From Vandiemenella viatica (lineage: Eukaryota > Arthropoda > Insecta > Orthoptera > Morabidae): DNA of 64,000 nucleotides. The position numbers and the translations under genes were made by a program. Shown here in pieces: positions 33,127 through 44,230 of the stretch. Where the stretch lies: positions 127,998,597 to 128,062,596 of the forward strand of contig CM061921.1 of the NCBI GenBank assembly GCA_031002005.1. The letters run 5' to 3'. The notes beneath the pieces are model-generated. The model searched no databases and was not told the origin of the DNA. It was given only the letters and a program-made list of their open reading frames with translations. The first letter of the stretch is position 1, and the number at the start of each line of letters is the position of its first letter.

Positions 33127-33193
33127 ATCTGCTGCAACCTTTTATGGCAGCTTCCAGCTGCAAGCTGTGCGCGCAGATCAGACTACTCAGCTA

Positions 33194-33341
33194 GCGTCTA
33201 AACACAGCAATCACTCCAAGCAAATGCCGCGATGCTTCCTTTTAAAGGCCATGGCCGAATTCCTTCCATTACTTGCCCCCCATACTTTCACGTCTGTAAA
33301 GACTTCGCTGTTAAGAGACGTTAAGCAGTTAAGAAAAAAAA
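33194..33341 (+). mobile_element. SINE copy 3, 3' half
   Basis: It continues the body interrupted at 29402 (atcactccaagcaaatgccg, then ggccatggccgaattcc) to the end ttaagcagttaagaaaaaaa. It is followed by the second copy of the duplication gccacga. Confidence 0.9.
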
Positions 33342-33374
33342 GCCACGAAAATGTGGTATGCGCAAACTCTTCAT
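33342..33374 (-). pseudogene. Polinton protease, N-terminal codons
   Basis: ATG at 33372-33374. The codons MKSLRIPHFRG run up to the SINE target site, and the frame resumes past 29302 as VFMCDALTPK. The exact rejoining across the 7-bp duplication shows that the SINE, and later the CR1, landed within the protease gene. Confidence 0.75.
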
Positions 33375-33504
33375 GTGCCTACGTAAATCTTCATGTCAGC
33401 GGCTGAACCAACTTTTTAAAAAAAAATCCAGGCCCATCTTTTTAGTATAGTTTCAAATATAGACCCTTCCTCCTCATTGAAAGTGCCTCCATCGTTTCGT
33501 TATG

Positions 33505-33990
33505 TCATTTCTCCTCAGTCAACTGCTTATTCGCTTCTTTAGCCCCTCTTACAGCTTTGACAATATTTGACACAACCCCTGCCAGAGCAACAGCAGCTGA
33601 AAAGCCGGAAAATAATGGTAATGAGGAAAGAATACCTCCCTTCTTTAACCTGGCACACATAGCCCTGTTAACCAAGAATGCCACAGTACGGTCACCAAAC
33701 TTTGCATCTTTAGCATTCATTCTGTCTGCAGCCCTCTCGGCGAGTATACGATCTGCTTCGGCTATACCTACCACATGTGCATAAGCAATGTCATATTCCC
33801 TGCAGGCTGCACCTAGTGGATTGATACCCTTCTGCCGTAGCGCCAACAGTTTTTCCAGTTTAGTACTGGGGACACAAAACTTGTATGTAGGTATATGCGC
33901 CTCGAAATGCATCTAGTCGATGAGCTTGTTTAAAAAGCCACGACCCTTCTTCTTCTTCCTCGTAGGAGGCAATGATACCGACTGACTTAC
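33505..33990 (-). pseudogene. PLA2-like virion protein of the Polinton, inactivated
   Basis: A basic leader (RKKKKGRGFLNKLID) is followed by a stop, then an open frame of 135 codons: YKFCVPSTKLEKLL, INPLGAACREYDIAYAH, ADRILAERAADRMNAKD, and a C-terminal hydrophobic segment LSSLPLFSGFSAAVALAGVV. The middle matches the parvovirus VP1-type phospholipase A2 fold used for endosomal escape and also found in Polinton/adintovirus relatives. The calcium-loop glycines are replaced (FCVPS) and the catalytic His before Asp is Tyr (EYD), so enzymatic activity is lost. Confidence 0.75.
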
Positions 33991-33996
33991 ATTACT

Positions 33997-34650
33997 TTGT
34001 CGCGCGCCTATATACGGTTTTTCAAACAGAGAGACACATTCCCCGTGAGTAATTACGATGTTGCCGGCACCAATACTAGGCGGAAGAACGGACCTCTGTT
34101 CCCTGAGACAGTGAGGTCAATAGTGTGCGGCCCATCAAATTGTGTGAAAACCAGTCTTGTGCTCTCCCTGCTGGAACACCCCGATGGAATTATATTTGAA
34201 AATGTATATGTGTTTTCCAAGTCGTTGTATCAGCCAAAGTATTAGTTACTAGGGAAAATATTAGAATTCATTAAAGAAATTCAGTATCTGACATTTAGTG
34301 ATAAAGTGTACCTCCTCCGAGTGAAGCTCTACCTAATTCTGTGTTTATGTTTGACGATGTTTCGTGTGAGAAGCAGAATAATATACGAGATTACTTTTGC
34401 ACGGGCAGGCACAGACCAGTCGATTCTTTTTACTTGTGTCAGAAATATACCCGGATACCGAAACAGTTGGTTAGAGGCAACGCAAACTTGATCGTGCTCC
34501 TTAAACAGGACGATATGAATCTCAAACACATTTACAACGATCACGTCAACACCGATATGACGTTCAACGAGTTTAAAAACCTATGTGGTTACTGCTAGAT
34601 TGAGTAAAGACTGCGGCATGTATAATGGGAGATACCACATCGGATTTGAT
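33997..34650 (+). pseudogene. Polinton FtsK/HerA-type packaging ATPase
   Basis: The plus strand reads RSIVCGPSNCVKTSLVLSLL (P-loop) and IIFENVYVFSKSLYQPKY. After a stop and frame change come MFMFDDVSCEKQNNIRDYF (Walker B), HRPVDSFYLCQKYTRIPKQL, and DMNLKHIYNDHVNTDMTFNE. The order and motifs are those of the genome-packaging ATPase of Polintons. The glycine before the P-loop lysine is Val (CVKT), which should abolish nucleotide binding. It is transcribed away from the PLA2 gene. Confidence 0.85.
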
Positions 34651-34701
34651 TCATTTTTTAATAAATAGCCGAATACCCTATGTACTGACATTATTACAAG
34701 C

Positions 34702-34887
34702 ATGGACAAGTTTGGGAGAAATCTAGCGATACATAACAAGAGGGTGTTGCTGTACCCACCTCAACACATATTTCTTACAATGGAGAGTAATTTGGATTGT
34801 CAGACTAGAATCCTAAAACACGTCAGTGAAGATGATGTTGCAACCAAACGCTATGTTGATAAACTGGAAAATATTCACCACCTTTGA
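34702..34887 (+). pseudogene. Small Polinton structural-type ORF, C-terminally truncated
   Basis: ATG at 34702. The frame starts MDKFGRNLAIHNKRVLLYPP, and the tail HVSEDDVATKRYVDKLE resembles a repeat motif seen in fibre- or coil-type proteins next to Polinton ATPases. It stops soon after and overlaps the truncated 3' end of the integrase on the other strand, so a deletion has joined two genes here. Confidence 0.5.
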
Positions 34888-35469
34888 CTTCTGATTGCGT
34901 GGTAGTTTAATACGGAAGTACACTGTTAACAGTAGAGAGTTGTCCTTAATATCAGAGGGTTTCATTTTTATAGTGCTATGCCACTTATTGTTATAACTTG
35001 ACATTAACTGAGGAAGAAATTCAATCCACCGATGTGAACCACGCCTGCTGAATTCTTGCCACATTGCATTCTTAATAGTTCTGTTTAGTCGTTCAACTAT
35101 TGATGCTTTAAGGTGGGTATATATTGAGTAGTGCTCAATACCATAGCTAGTCATGAGATTCTTGAACTTTGAATTATAAAACTCCTTTCCGTTGTCAGTC
35201 TGTAAGTTATTAGGAACACGACGACCACTTAGAATTCTCTTCATAGCATCAGCAACCACAATGCCTGTCTTGGTCTTGAGGGGTACTGACCATGCAAACT
35301 TTAAATAAATCAATCATCAGCATATACTTGTAGCTGCTTTTTTTACGAGAGTAAGGGATCATTTCACAATATCAGCTTGCCACATATCATCGAGTCCTTT
35401 GATTACTACATGCCGTCTTGGGTAATTTCGTCTTGCTGGTATATGGAGTTCTGCCACAAGTTGATCCAT
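34880..35469 (-). pseudogene. Polinton (retroviral-type) integrase
   Basis: ATG at 35467-35469, 1 nt after a stop of the upstream reading frame. Blocks are MDQLVAELHIPARRNYPRRH, GLDDMWQADIVEMIPYS (first catalytic Asp), a frame break, LQTDNGKEFYNSKFKNLM (second Asp), and HLKASIVERLNRTIKNAMW (Glu). KMKPSDIKDN follows before truncation. All three acidic residues of the DDE core are visible. It would insert the element into host DNA. Frame breaks at about 35310-35350 and the lost C-terminus make it inactive. Confidence 0.85.
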
Positions 35470-35470
35470 G

Positions 35471-35577
35471 TTACAATATAATATCTCTTTCACGAAGTTC
35501 TTCGATTACTGATATAATTTCACTGGAGTGTGCCTTATGTCCGTATAGTACAGTGAACATCCTCAAGCTTCATTCGG
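35471..35577 (-). pseudogene. C-terminal fragment of a DUF8207-like gene, upstream of the integrase
   Basis: In minus orientation the frame reads LYGHKAHSSEIISVIEEL, then ends in a stop directly before the integrase ATG. The same C-terminus (NEILSVIEELHERDII) closes the DUF8207-like gene on the plus strand at about 36230-36280. It is therefore a second, inverted copy of that gene end. Confidence 0.65.
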
Positions 35578-35586
35578 TACGTAATC

Positions 35587-36430
35587 ATGGACCCAATAAC
35601 AACTAAACGTGGAATCATAAAGAAGTGGAATGCAATTAGATGAAAGTTACTCGAACTGAAGACGGGTCAGATTGAGAAATTTTTCAAGGATTCATTAAGA
35701 CCTGTGACTGATACTATGGAAAGAGTTTTCTTACCTCAGCAACATTCACAGCAGCAGCAGACTCCTGTCTTCATCAAAGATTTCTTGAAGTCACTTAGTC
35801 GAAGTGAGCGAGATTATCATTCACTATATGGTGTCAGAAAGAAAGATGATTCACTAGTGACTGGAAACTCACATGTTACTACTGACTAAAATGTTATTGT
35901 AATAGATGGTAATGAATATGAAAGAACAAAAGGGTTAATGGAATTGTTGCTTTTTAATAAACCAAAAACATACACTGCAGAGGACTTGAAAAGCTATTCT
36001 GAAATAATAAACAACACCAGTGCCCACAGAGTAAAATTTAGTCCATCTGGTAAAGTTTTGAAACCTGCTGCCAATATTAAGTATAAAACCATAATCACTA
36101 AACCTGACAATCAGTCGGGTTCTGGCCTTCTTCCCACGAAGGAATATGTGTATTGGGATGATCCAAATGAAGTCGTTGAAAGATTTAAGTTACTTACCGC
36201 ATCTACAAATGCAGGGTGACATACGGCACACCCAACGAAATTTTATCAGTGATTGAAGAACTTCATGAAAGAGATATTATATTGCTCACAGATGGTGATG
36301 TATTTTTAAAGGAGCAGTTAATCTTATATAGTCGGCTGTTGTGTTCAAGAAAGACTTCAGGCAACTTCAGTTTTTTTACTAAAAAAATAAATAAAGCTTC
36401 AGAAAGATGGTACAAAGTACTGAAATAATC
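35587..36430 (+). pseudogene. DUF8207-like Polinton gene
   Basis: ATG at 35587. Frames read in series: VFIKDFLKSLSRSERDYHSL, YGVRKKDDSLVTGNSHVTTD, a stop, MELLLFNKPKTYTAEDLKSY, KEYVYWDDPNEVVERFKLLT, then a frameshift to NEILSVIEELHERDII. This is the uncharacterised protein commonly found in Polintons (DUF8207 as I recall). The extension beyond 36280 has no similarity I recognise. It is the rightmost recognisable gene of the element. Confidence 0.7.
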
Positions 36431-38554
36431 CTCAGAAATTTCTTGAATAGTTTCAAACTCTTATATTTAACCGCCTTTTCTTTTACACGTAGGTGCATCG
36501 ACCGACATCTTAATTCAGACAAATTTATCATACGATTCCACCACAAGATACATAAAAATTAATGTCCATTACACCACTGTGACTCAATTTCTATCACTTG
36601 CCGTTCTCAGCTACCTATGATTCGAAATTATTCTCTGTATGTTACATATACACTCCTAAACAATTGCCTATATTTATTCACATATATATTCAAGCCTTAT
36701 ATATGTCACCCCGAATTGTTTCATACAGATTTCGCAACAACACCACTCGTCTTCAATACTTTTTTGTATCTAATATTTAAAAAAATCTTTTCTTGACGGA
36801 ACAACCACTGACGCTTTTTTTTTAGCGATAATAAACAACGTTAAACTGTTTTATTCAACTATCACGTATTCGGTCTTCACTCAACTCCATTCAAACTTAT
36901 CTTTCTGGTAGCGAAACTAAACAAATTTAATATTGAAATAAAAATTGACTGAATCGCCTCTTAATACTTCTGACGTTATATTGGCACCCCGCAACACACT
37001 AAGAGTAGCCGTTCTTCCAAACAATATTCTGAGCCTTGATTTGAGTTCTTTGAAAGCCATACGACACCAAGCAACACTCAGCCGAAACTTCACTTCTTCT
37101 GGCTCACTATTATTCTCAGTGACCACACTTACTCCCACACAACTATAAACGAATTCAGTTAGCAAGCAAAACGATGCTACACTTCTAATAAAGACTAATT
37201 CTCGACTAACCTGAGCTGACATACGCTCTCGGACTATTCGGCAGTGAAAGGCGTCCATCTTGCTTACTGACTCCTATTCATGCATTCTCTCAAGTTTTTC
37301 GACATGATGCAACTGGCTGACGTATCCACTAAGTACCTGTGGTGCGTCTATATTTAAACATTTCGCCACACACTATAACACTAAAAATTCTCATATAAAG
37401 CCCTAAATTAGCTCAAGAAATATTATAGCCCCCAAATTTTTAACTTGATTAAACTAATTAACTGAGTTCATAAATAAGGTTAGTAAAGTATTCCAAAAAT
37501 AATATACGATGGTATCTTATGACAAATATAATACTGCGGTGGCGACGTTACTCAAACAATTATCTCTTTCCCCGTCTTCAGTGAGGAACAAAGAAAAATT
37601 TTAGGTAATACACACATAATTTACCAAGACTTAAAGCTTTAAAATTGTCTGTACTGGAGTCTGGACCAAAACGAATCTATCGTGCACGCCCAAACAATTT
37701 AGCAGTGCACATTTAGTCCACATACCTAGTAATGCCTTAGGCATTCCCACTAGGAACGAACTAACTTCTTCAATAAAACATTCGACGTAACAATTGGGTC
37801 ATTAAATAAAAAATAAAAAAATTCTGCCAACTAGAATTCAGAAGGCAACACATATTCTGCACACTAATACAACATCAAAATTATATGTTATTCTGATTGC
37901 AAGTGGTAGACTCAACAAAAAAAATTATTGTCACATGCATAATACTACACAACAAAAATAAAACAGTAAATGTACTGAGTTATACATAATTTGCAACTTA
38001 CAATTGTTTAGTGAAGCTGTCATTAAATTACCGCATGCAATCTAGATCTAAAGAATCTCTGATAATAGAAAAAGCATTCCCTTCGAACCTATGCCGTGGG
38101 TACGTATATCCCAAAACAAAATTTCCCTCAAATTTTAATGGACAAAAGAGTGCTTTAGAGAGATTTCGTGTGGGTGAAACATATCCTTTTGCCTTCACCG
38201 TCACCACTTTCTGTCCATTTTCACTTACAGGCAATACCCTATTCCTATACACATATTAAATTTTCAGGAAAAATGAAATTAATCATCCAAAGAACGGAAT
38301 CAAACATCAAGTCTGAAATGTAAGGTTCTACCGACCGTGAGCTGTAGCCACTGTCCGTCTTAGACATTCCATTACGACATCAAATCCGTTCGTCTATGTT
38401 TTACAAACTCTCCCATATAAAGTGTTATTTTTTCCTTTCTATAATAATAATAAAAAAGTAACGGAACAGCATAGTGCAACATTTCTGCGTACACTAAAAG
38501 AAGAATTATAAAAAAATAGTCTCCCCTCGATATACAAACTTACTTAGCTAACAA
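36431..38554. other. AT-rich stretch with no supported gene
   Basis: No RT, transposase or capsid motif is visible on either strand. The 113-codon minus frame at 36917-37258 has no recognisable content. The right terminal repeat of the Polinton would be expected here, but I could not find a matching inverted sequence on the left side. Confidence 0.4.
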
Positions 38555-38705
38555 TAGACGTCGAGCTCATTAGAGGCGGAAAAGGACTGGATACAAGGAA
38601 CTGTAAGGAATTCGGTCATGGCCTTTCGAAAGGACCATCCAGGAAATCGCGTGGAGTGATTTGGGGAAACCATGGAAAACCCAGATCTAGATGGCCAGAC
38701 TGCGC
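38555..38705 (-). mobile_element. SINE-body fragment
   Basis: It contains gacgtcgagctcattagagg, then the shared core ggagtgatttggggaaacc...ccatggaaaacccag. The same left end (gacgtcgaggtcattag) occurs at 47880, so it is a subfamily sharing its 3' end. No tRNA head is recognised at 38705. Confidence 0.7.
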
Positions 38706-39229
38706 TGCTCCGCGGAAGACGATGGGGAGAAGCTGAAGGCTCCCTTAACTATCCTTTTCACAACTTTCTTGTCCCTGTTGGGGGACGCTGATCTGAGCAG
38801 TGCTTCACTTTACCGCCAGTGGGCGGCGAGATGCGCCACTTGGTAGCACGGTCGTCATTGGAGATGTCACCATACTCCGATCGGATTCCATATTCTCGTC
38901 CGCAGGTACAAGCAAGGTCGTCGTATTTGAGATAGCCGGGTTGTCATTTTATGTGGTAGCTGCAGGCGTCATCAGGCCAGAACACTGCGCTGCAGGTGGT
39001 TTCCAGAGCGAAAAGTCTCATGCCGATTGGGACGTTTGTTGTCACCGTTAGGTATTCCCAAATGGCCGTAGCACTCAAGTGGGGGGGAGGGGGGGAATCA
39101 GTGAACAGTGTGTAGCCCCTACACCTCGGAGGTTGTCCCTATAATAACAGCACAAGTTTACGTGAAATAGCTGCCCCCAAGAAGGCGGCTGTATGTTATG
39201 CTTGCTCCCTGATTCGCTGATGCGCACGT
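38706..39229. other. Unassigned GC-richer stretch
   Basis: An open plus frame (38800-39051) has no recognisable motif. A G-run (gggggggagggggg) lies at 39082-39096. Nothing is supported as a gene. Confidence 0.35.
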
Positions 39230-40190
39230 ACAAGAACAGAACTGGATCTGACTTACCTTGTCTCACACCCTTTTTAACTGATGTATGTTTCTCATGATTC
39301 CCTACTTTTATCATAGCAACTTATTATTTGTTTAGTTTATGAAGTATTCTTCTTTCTAGATATTTTAGACCTAACTTCTTTAAAATTTTGAACATCTTGT
39401 AACACCTAACATTATAAAAAGCTTTTTCTAAATCAACAAACGCCATAAATGTGTCTTTGTATTTCTTAATCCGCCTTTCAAGTATTAATCATAAAGCCAG
39501 AATTACTTTCCTTCTACCACGGTTTTTCCTAAACCCGAACTGATCTTCACCTGCTATCTCTTCTACTACCCCTTCCATTCTTTTGTATATTATTCTAGTT
39601 AATACTTTTGAAGCGTGTGATGTTAAACTACTCCTGCGATAATTCTCATATTTTTCGAGTTGTGCTTTCCTCGGAAGTGTGAAGATGATACTTTTAAAAA
39701 TATCAGTTGGTACTTCTCCTGTTTCATAACTTTTTGATATCAGGTTACAGAATCTCTGGATTCCTTCTTCTAATAAGGATTTCAGAAGTTCTGCAGGAAT
39801 CTCATCAATCACAACACCCTTATTTGGTTTCAAGTTATTCAAAGCTCTATCAAACTCTGTCCTCAAAACAGGATCACCTAAGTCGTCAATGTCAACATCA
39901 CTTTCCTTTTCTGTTACGCTGTTATTCAAGTCATCCCCGTAAGTAATTTCAGTATATTACTTCCACCGGATTTTCTCTATCTTCTGAGCTTGAAAGAGGT
40001 TACCCATCGCCAACTTTAATGTTTATACACCTTTTGTTCATTCCTCAAAAATATTGTTTGATCTTCCTATGTGCCACATGTACTTTACTAAAGACCATTT
40101 ACTTTTCTATTTCTTAACACCTTTCTTGCAGCCATTTTTCTTTTTGCATTTCCTGTTTATCTGTATTTCTCTTTTCCGGGTTCATCCTTT
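39230..40190 (-). pseudogene. RTE-type LINE fragment (copy 2)
   Basis: The minus strand encodes DPVLRTEFDRALNNLKPNKG, IDEIPAELLKSLLEEGIQRF, SIIFTLPRKAQLEKYENYR, GEDQFGFRKNRGRRKVILAL and, near the left edge, MIKVGNHEKHTSVKKGVRQG. It matches the RT of copies 1 and 3. The catalytic FADD region and everything C-terminal are lost at 39230. Confidence 0.8.
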
Positions 40191-43100
40191 TTTTCAAAAA
40201 TAGCAAAATCAATAAACATCCAATCAAAACTAAAAAAACTATGAAGTCAGATGGCGAACCTACAGTTTCCGATTCAGTTACTGTTGAATTATTCTTCCTA
40301 TTTGTTGCATGCCACAGATTATTTTCGTCAGTAAGTGGTAGTGAAATTATAGTAAATTAGCTGTACATAATGAATAGTATTTTAATTATAATTACTGGCA
40401 CTAATCTAATGTAAATTCACAAATAACAAAATTTTATGGGCGATTCGATTTTGCCAGTAACCTCGTGTGTTTGGGCTTGATGTGTCAATTAAATAGTGAA
40501 ATTAAATGTAACTTAAAAGATAACGTTAATATATTTGTTTTATGTAAATTATTGACTAGCTTAAGTAATATAGCAAGTGTTATTCTATGATCTTTTACGA
40601 AACAACAATTGTGCAGGTAGCAGCGATCAAGTTAGGTTCTGACCGAAGTAATACACATTTTTTTATACTCAGTACTAACGGAATAGTTTTCTTTAGATTG
40701 ATAATTTATTAACACTTTGATTTCTCTTCATTTAATGAACATTTTTCGAAGTATTTTCGTGGAGCGTTATTACAATTGTGCTAATTCAATCAATGGCAGA
40801 TAGACTGATATACTAATGCCACATACCGGGCTTAAAATTATGATAATTTGAATTTCTTGCTCAACACCCAGGTGACGTGAGGAGTCGGAAATAGCCGTAG
40901 ATCTTGGGTGAAGTGAGAAAACTTTTCAGTGGTTCTTTCGTTCCTGGAACTAACAAACACACCTCCATTACAGATTTATACTAGTACAGTTTCCCAAGGC
41001 TAAAACTTACCGTGGGATATGAACTGGTATGTTCAGTGTAGAGTACCGCACATTCAGGTTTACTCTTTCAAGGGGCCATAATACGCACTGTGGATACGGA
41101 GCACAATCTGATGATTAGGAATTGTTCAACACCACCTTCCCTACCCTCGAAACAGTGCCGGACACCATCACGACCAACTGAACCAACAAGGCGGGAGATA
41201 CTAAAATAGTTTCTACATCGTTTAACTAAAGGTTTCCGTTAGAATTTAGGAATTATACCTTCCTGCAAACTTATTCATTTTTCTCGTAGGAAAAGTGATG
41301 TGATTTAGAATCGATTACGACCATTTGGTTCACTGAAAATTAAAATAGTATTTTATAAATATCTTAATTGAACATCAAACTGCTATCTAACTTCTGTTTG
41401 AAGCTATTCTACTCTAAGCCTTGCTACTTAATTAAGAAATCCCATGAATGCCATACAACGTTTTAGATATTAGCTTATGTATTTGTTTTATAGCTGACTG
41501 GAAACATTAGTGGAAGAGAGAACCATGTTTATCGATGATCTGACCGTACTGTAGCGAGGGAAGTTTCTTAACATTGTGTGTATTGACCTTAACTGGAAAT
41601 CAATTAAACGTAGCGCAAACACACTACGGCTGAGTTGAGTCATCCAGTAATACAGTTATTTCTCTTCTCTTATCGACGACCTCCTCCTTTCCGAAAATTT
41701 ATGTCGTATGCTCACAGATTATTGAAATGAAAGCATGGTCCAATTACGTTTCATTCTGTAAGTAATAACTACGTGAATATTTTAATTCAGACAAACAAAT
41801 AGAATACTCTAAAATCGAGGTGAGACTGAATTTAACAGTGCTGAAACATCAATGCAATTTTTAATAATGTTAATGTTTCCATCGATATTGTTTACGAAAA
41901 TAATGACACTCGCCATTATAAAACAGCACTACTTTTCTCTAATGAAGTAACCGCTTGATGAAACAATATTTAGAGGGAATTCCAATTGTGATTGCAGGTA
42001 TTGGTGAAGCTCCTCGTCTGCGCAAAGAGTCAATAAGAATGTATCTCCTTTACAGACGAGCAAATCTGATTCATAATTTGGTACAGTTTCCAATATTATA
42101 TATAAATTTGAATATGTAATTAATGTGACTAGTGTATTCAACAGAATTCTATTATAACTTTTTAAAAAAGTTGTCAGTTACAAAAACTGTGGATTACCTT
42201 TCAGAGAGACGCTAGACATAAATATCTTTTTTCCATTGCTACTCTGCCCAGAAGTTTTGTAGAGTAGTCGACTAAATTGAAACAGCAAAGTGAATTTTAC
42301 CATTTAAAAAAGTGTAAATTGTTTTTTGTCCATTAATACATAAGGAAGTGAGTTTTTGAATGTCCGAAACTCTTTACTGAGACATTCTCCGGTGAAATAC
42401 TGTTGGGAAATATTCGTTGGAGCGTTCTTTAATATCATTCGATCTGTTGAATAAAAATTACATGGTTGGTAGGTAATCAAGAGCTTTATTCGCTATCCAG
42501 CTAGAAAGAAAACACTAAAAGTTAACTGATTGAGAAAGTTGACAGTATATATTTAGGTCACTATTGAAAATACTAGTATCACGAGTTCAAGCCCAAAATC
42601 TACTTTCTTGAGCACTTGAAGTGGTTAGAATCGGTGGCATAGATGAACTAAGGATGAAGGAGATAAAAATAATACCTTAACCGAGAATTTCAGTGCACAA
42701 CAAGCATGGCTCTGACATGTCAGTTTACATTCATAACGATAAACTTACTCAACAATATAAGGACGACTCTTAATAAATTAAAATCACAGTCATAACCTTC
42801 ATTGATCTCAAAATATCCTTTCACAGAAAATTATGAAGAATGTGAACTCACTGCAGAACGTCGCCTAATATCACTCATCTGCGCAAGGTGCTTTATCAGT
42901 TTCCAACCACGCGGTTTGCCTAAAGCGTAAACCATATCACTTTATGGAGATAGCGTCACCTATCTTCCTAAATGAAATAGTGGCAGGATGAGTGTATGAA
43001 AAACAAGAAACGAAGGATGAATTAGAAAAATGATAACGAATAAAGTCATGATGTACAGGCTATCGATAAAGTAGCGATAGGAATCATCAAATTCATCACA

Positions 43101-44139
43101 GTATGGAGTACGAATCAATCTGTTTTCATCTCCCTCTTTGCACATTTGAGGAAAAAGCTAGATCAAGACGATTGGGGCCACTATCGATTGAAAATCACAT
43201 GTTTCAGTGGACGCCGAAAGGAATAAAGAAGACCTGAATTATTTTTTTTTTAACCTAACCCCCCTAAAAAAAGTGAGCTGCAGTTTCAGTGACAGTAGTA
43301 TCAAACCAAACCTGTGCAGAATGTTAACTGTTTGCCGATGCCTTGAGTCACTGAGAAATATCCAAGGTAAGAATTCCCAATAGTAAATTCACTGCACATA
43401 TTTTTACTTTGGTTTTAACGGCCAGAGTCAATAAATGTATTTAATCGAATATTGAATATTACTAAGCATAATGCACTGCTTTATTCTACAACTGGGGAAT
43501 TATTTATTCTTGAATAGTTGTCAACATTCATCACAAATAAGAAATTTTTTTCAGCTTTACCTAAGAAGTTACAGCCATAAAGAAAATCCCAACAGAATTT
43601 AATCTCTTCATATAAACAAACTACAGTATCAAACTCCTTTACAAATAAATTCAAGAAAGTTACACTGCACTCTATTTTTGAGACAGCATATAATTAAGAA
43701 AACATTTTCGACGGATAAGTCGTTAACACAGCGCAATGTATGTAACCTGGTGTATTTCTCAGGCAATTACAATGGATGTTTGAGAATTGTAATTCAAATG
43801 CATTTCCTGAAAATCATTCTTCATTCCTGATGTAACGTGCTTCTTCTAACAAAGAAGGTAACCTCGAAATTTTAATTTCAATTGGAAACGTTGCACCACC
43901 TACGTTGTAACACTTTATACCGAACAAAATTTTATAGTCCGAAAGTACAAAATATCTGTCATCCTCATTTTTTACATACAATCCTATAAAACAATGGTGA
44001 AGTCATACAGCACACAGTAAAGATCAACAAGAACTATGGAGAAAATTTTATAACCGAAATTGTGAGGCAAATCTTCCGAATTATTTTCATAAGGAAGTGG
44101 CACAGTGCGAGGAACTAGTTTAAAGCTATGAAAACTTTA
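40191..44139. other. Long AT-rich stretch with no recognised feature
   Basis: No frame longer than about 80 codons has recognisable protein content. I saw no tRNA-like boxes, terminal repeats or LINE motifs. It is the largest featureless part of the window and may be ancient repeat or intergenic/intronic DNA. Confidence 0.4.
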
Positions 44140-44230
44140 ATGTTTTGTACAATTATCAGGTATTAGGGTGGGTTTAAACAGCGGTAGCTAAAATTGTGAC
44201 AGTCGGGCTCCTGAAAAAAACAAATCCGCA
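44140..44230. repeat. Short dispersed repeat, inverted copy at 57205-57365
   Basis: The phrase tagctaaaattgtgacagtc with gggctcctga, preceded by gggtttaaacagcgg, recurs in reverse complement around 57235-57290 (gagcccgactgtcacaattt). The flank acaattatcaggt versus acctgataatcgtac also matches. Confidence 0.65.

Larger units (their letters stand above)
29403..33193 (-). mobile_element. CR1-type LINE copy B, near full length, inserted in SINE copy 3
   Basis: The 3' end (right to left) includes the CR1 tail phrase caccctctgccaccca, ending near 29403. Going 5' it holds RT, endonuclease and an ORF1 with an esterase domain, reaching about 33193. The two SINE halves match up across it. ORF1 and ORF2 each contain several frame breaks. 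The esterase ORF1 is characteristic of the CR1 group. Confidence 0.85.
20960..36430. mobile_element. Decayed Polinton/adintovirus-like endogenous element with nested insertions
   Basis: The gene set is integrase, packaging ATPase, adenain-type protease, major capsid protein, a penton/minor-capsid-like protein, a PLA2-like protein and small accessory genes; this combination defines Polinton/adintovirus elements. About 8.8 kb of the interval is later insertions: an R1-like LINE, a CR1 LINE and two SINEs. The net element-derived sequence is about 6.6 kb. Protein-primed DNA polymerase B and clear terminal inverted repeats were not found, so the outer limits given are those of the recognisable genes. 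Every large gene is broken. Confidence 0.85.

Noticed and set aside
36917..37258. Additional Polinton gene to the right of the DUF8207-like gene
   Set aside because: No recognisable motif, and it lies beyond the last supported element gene.
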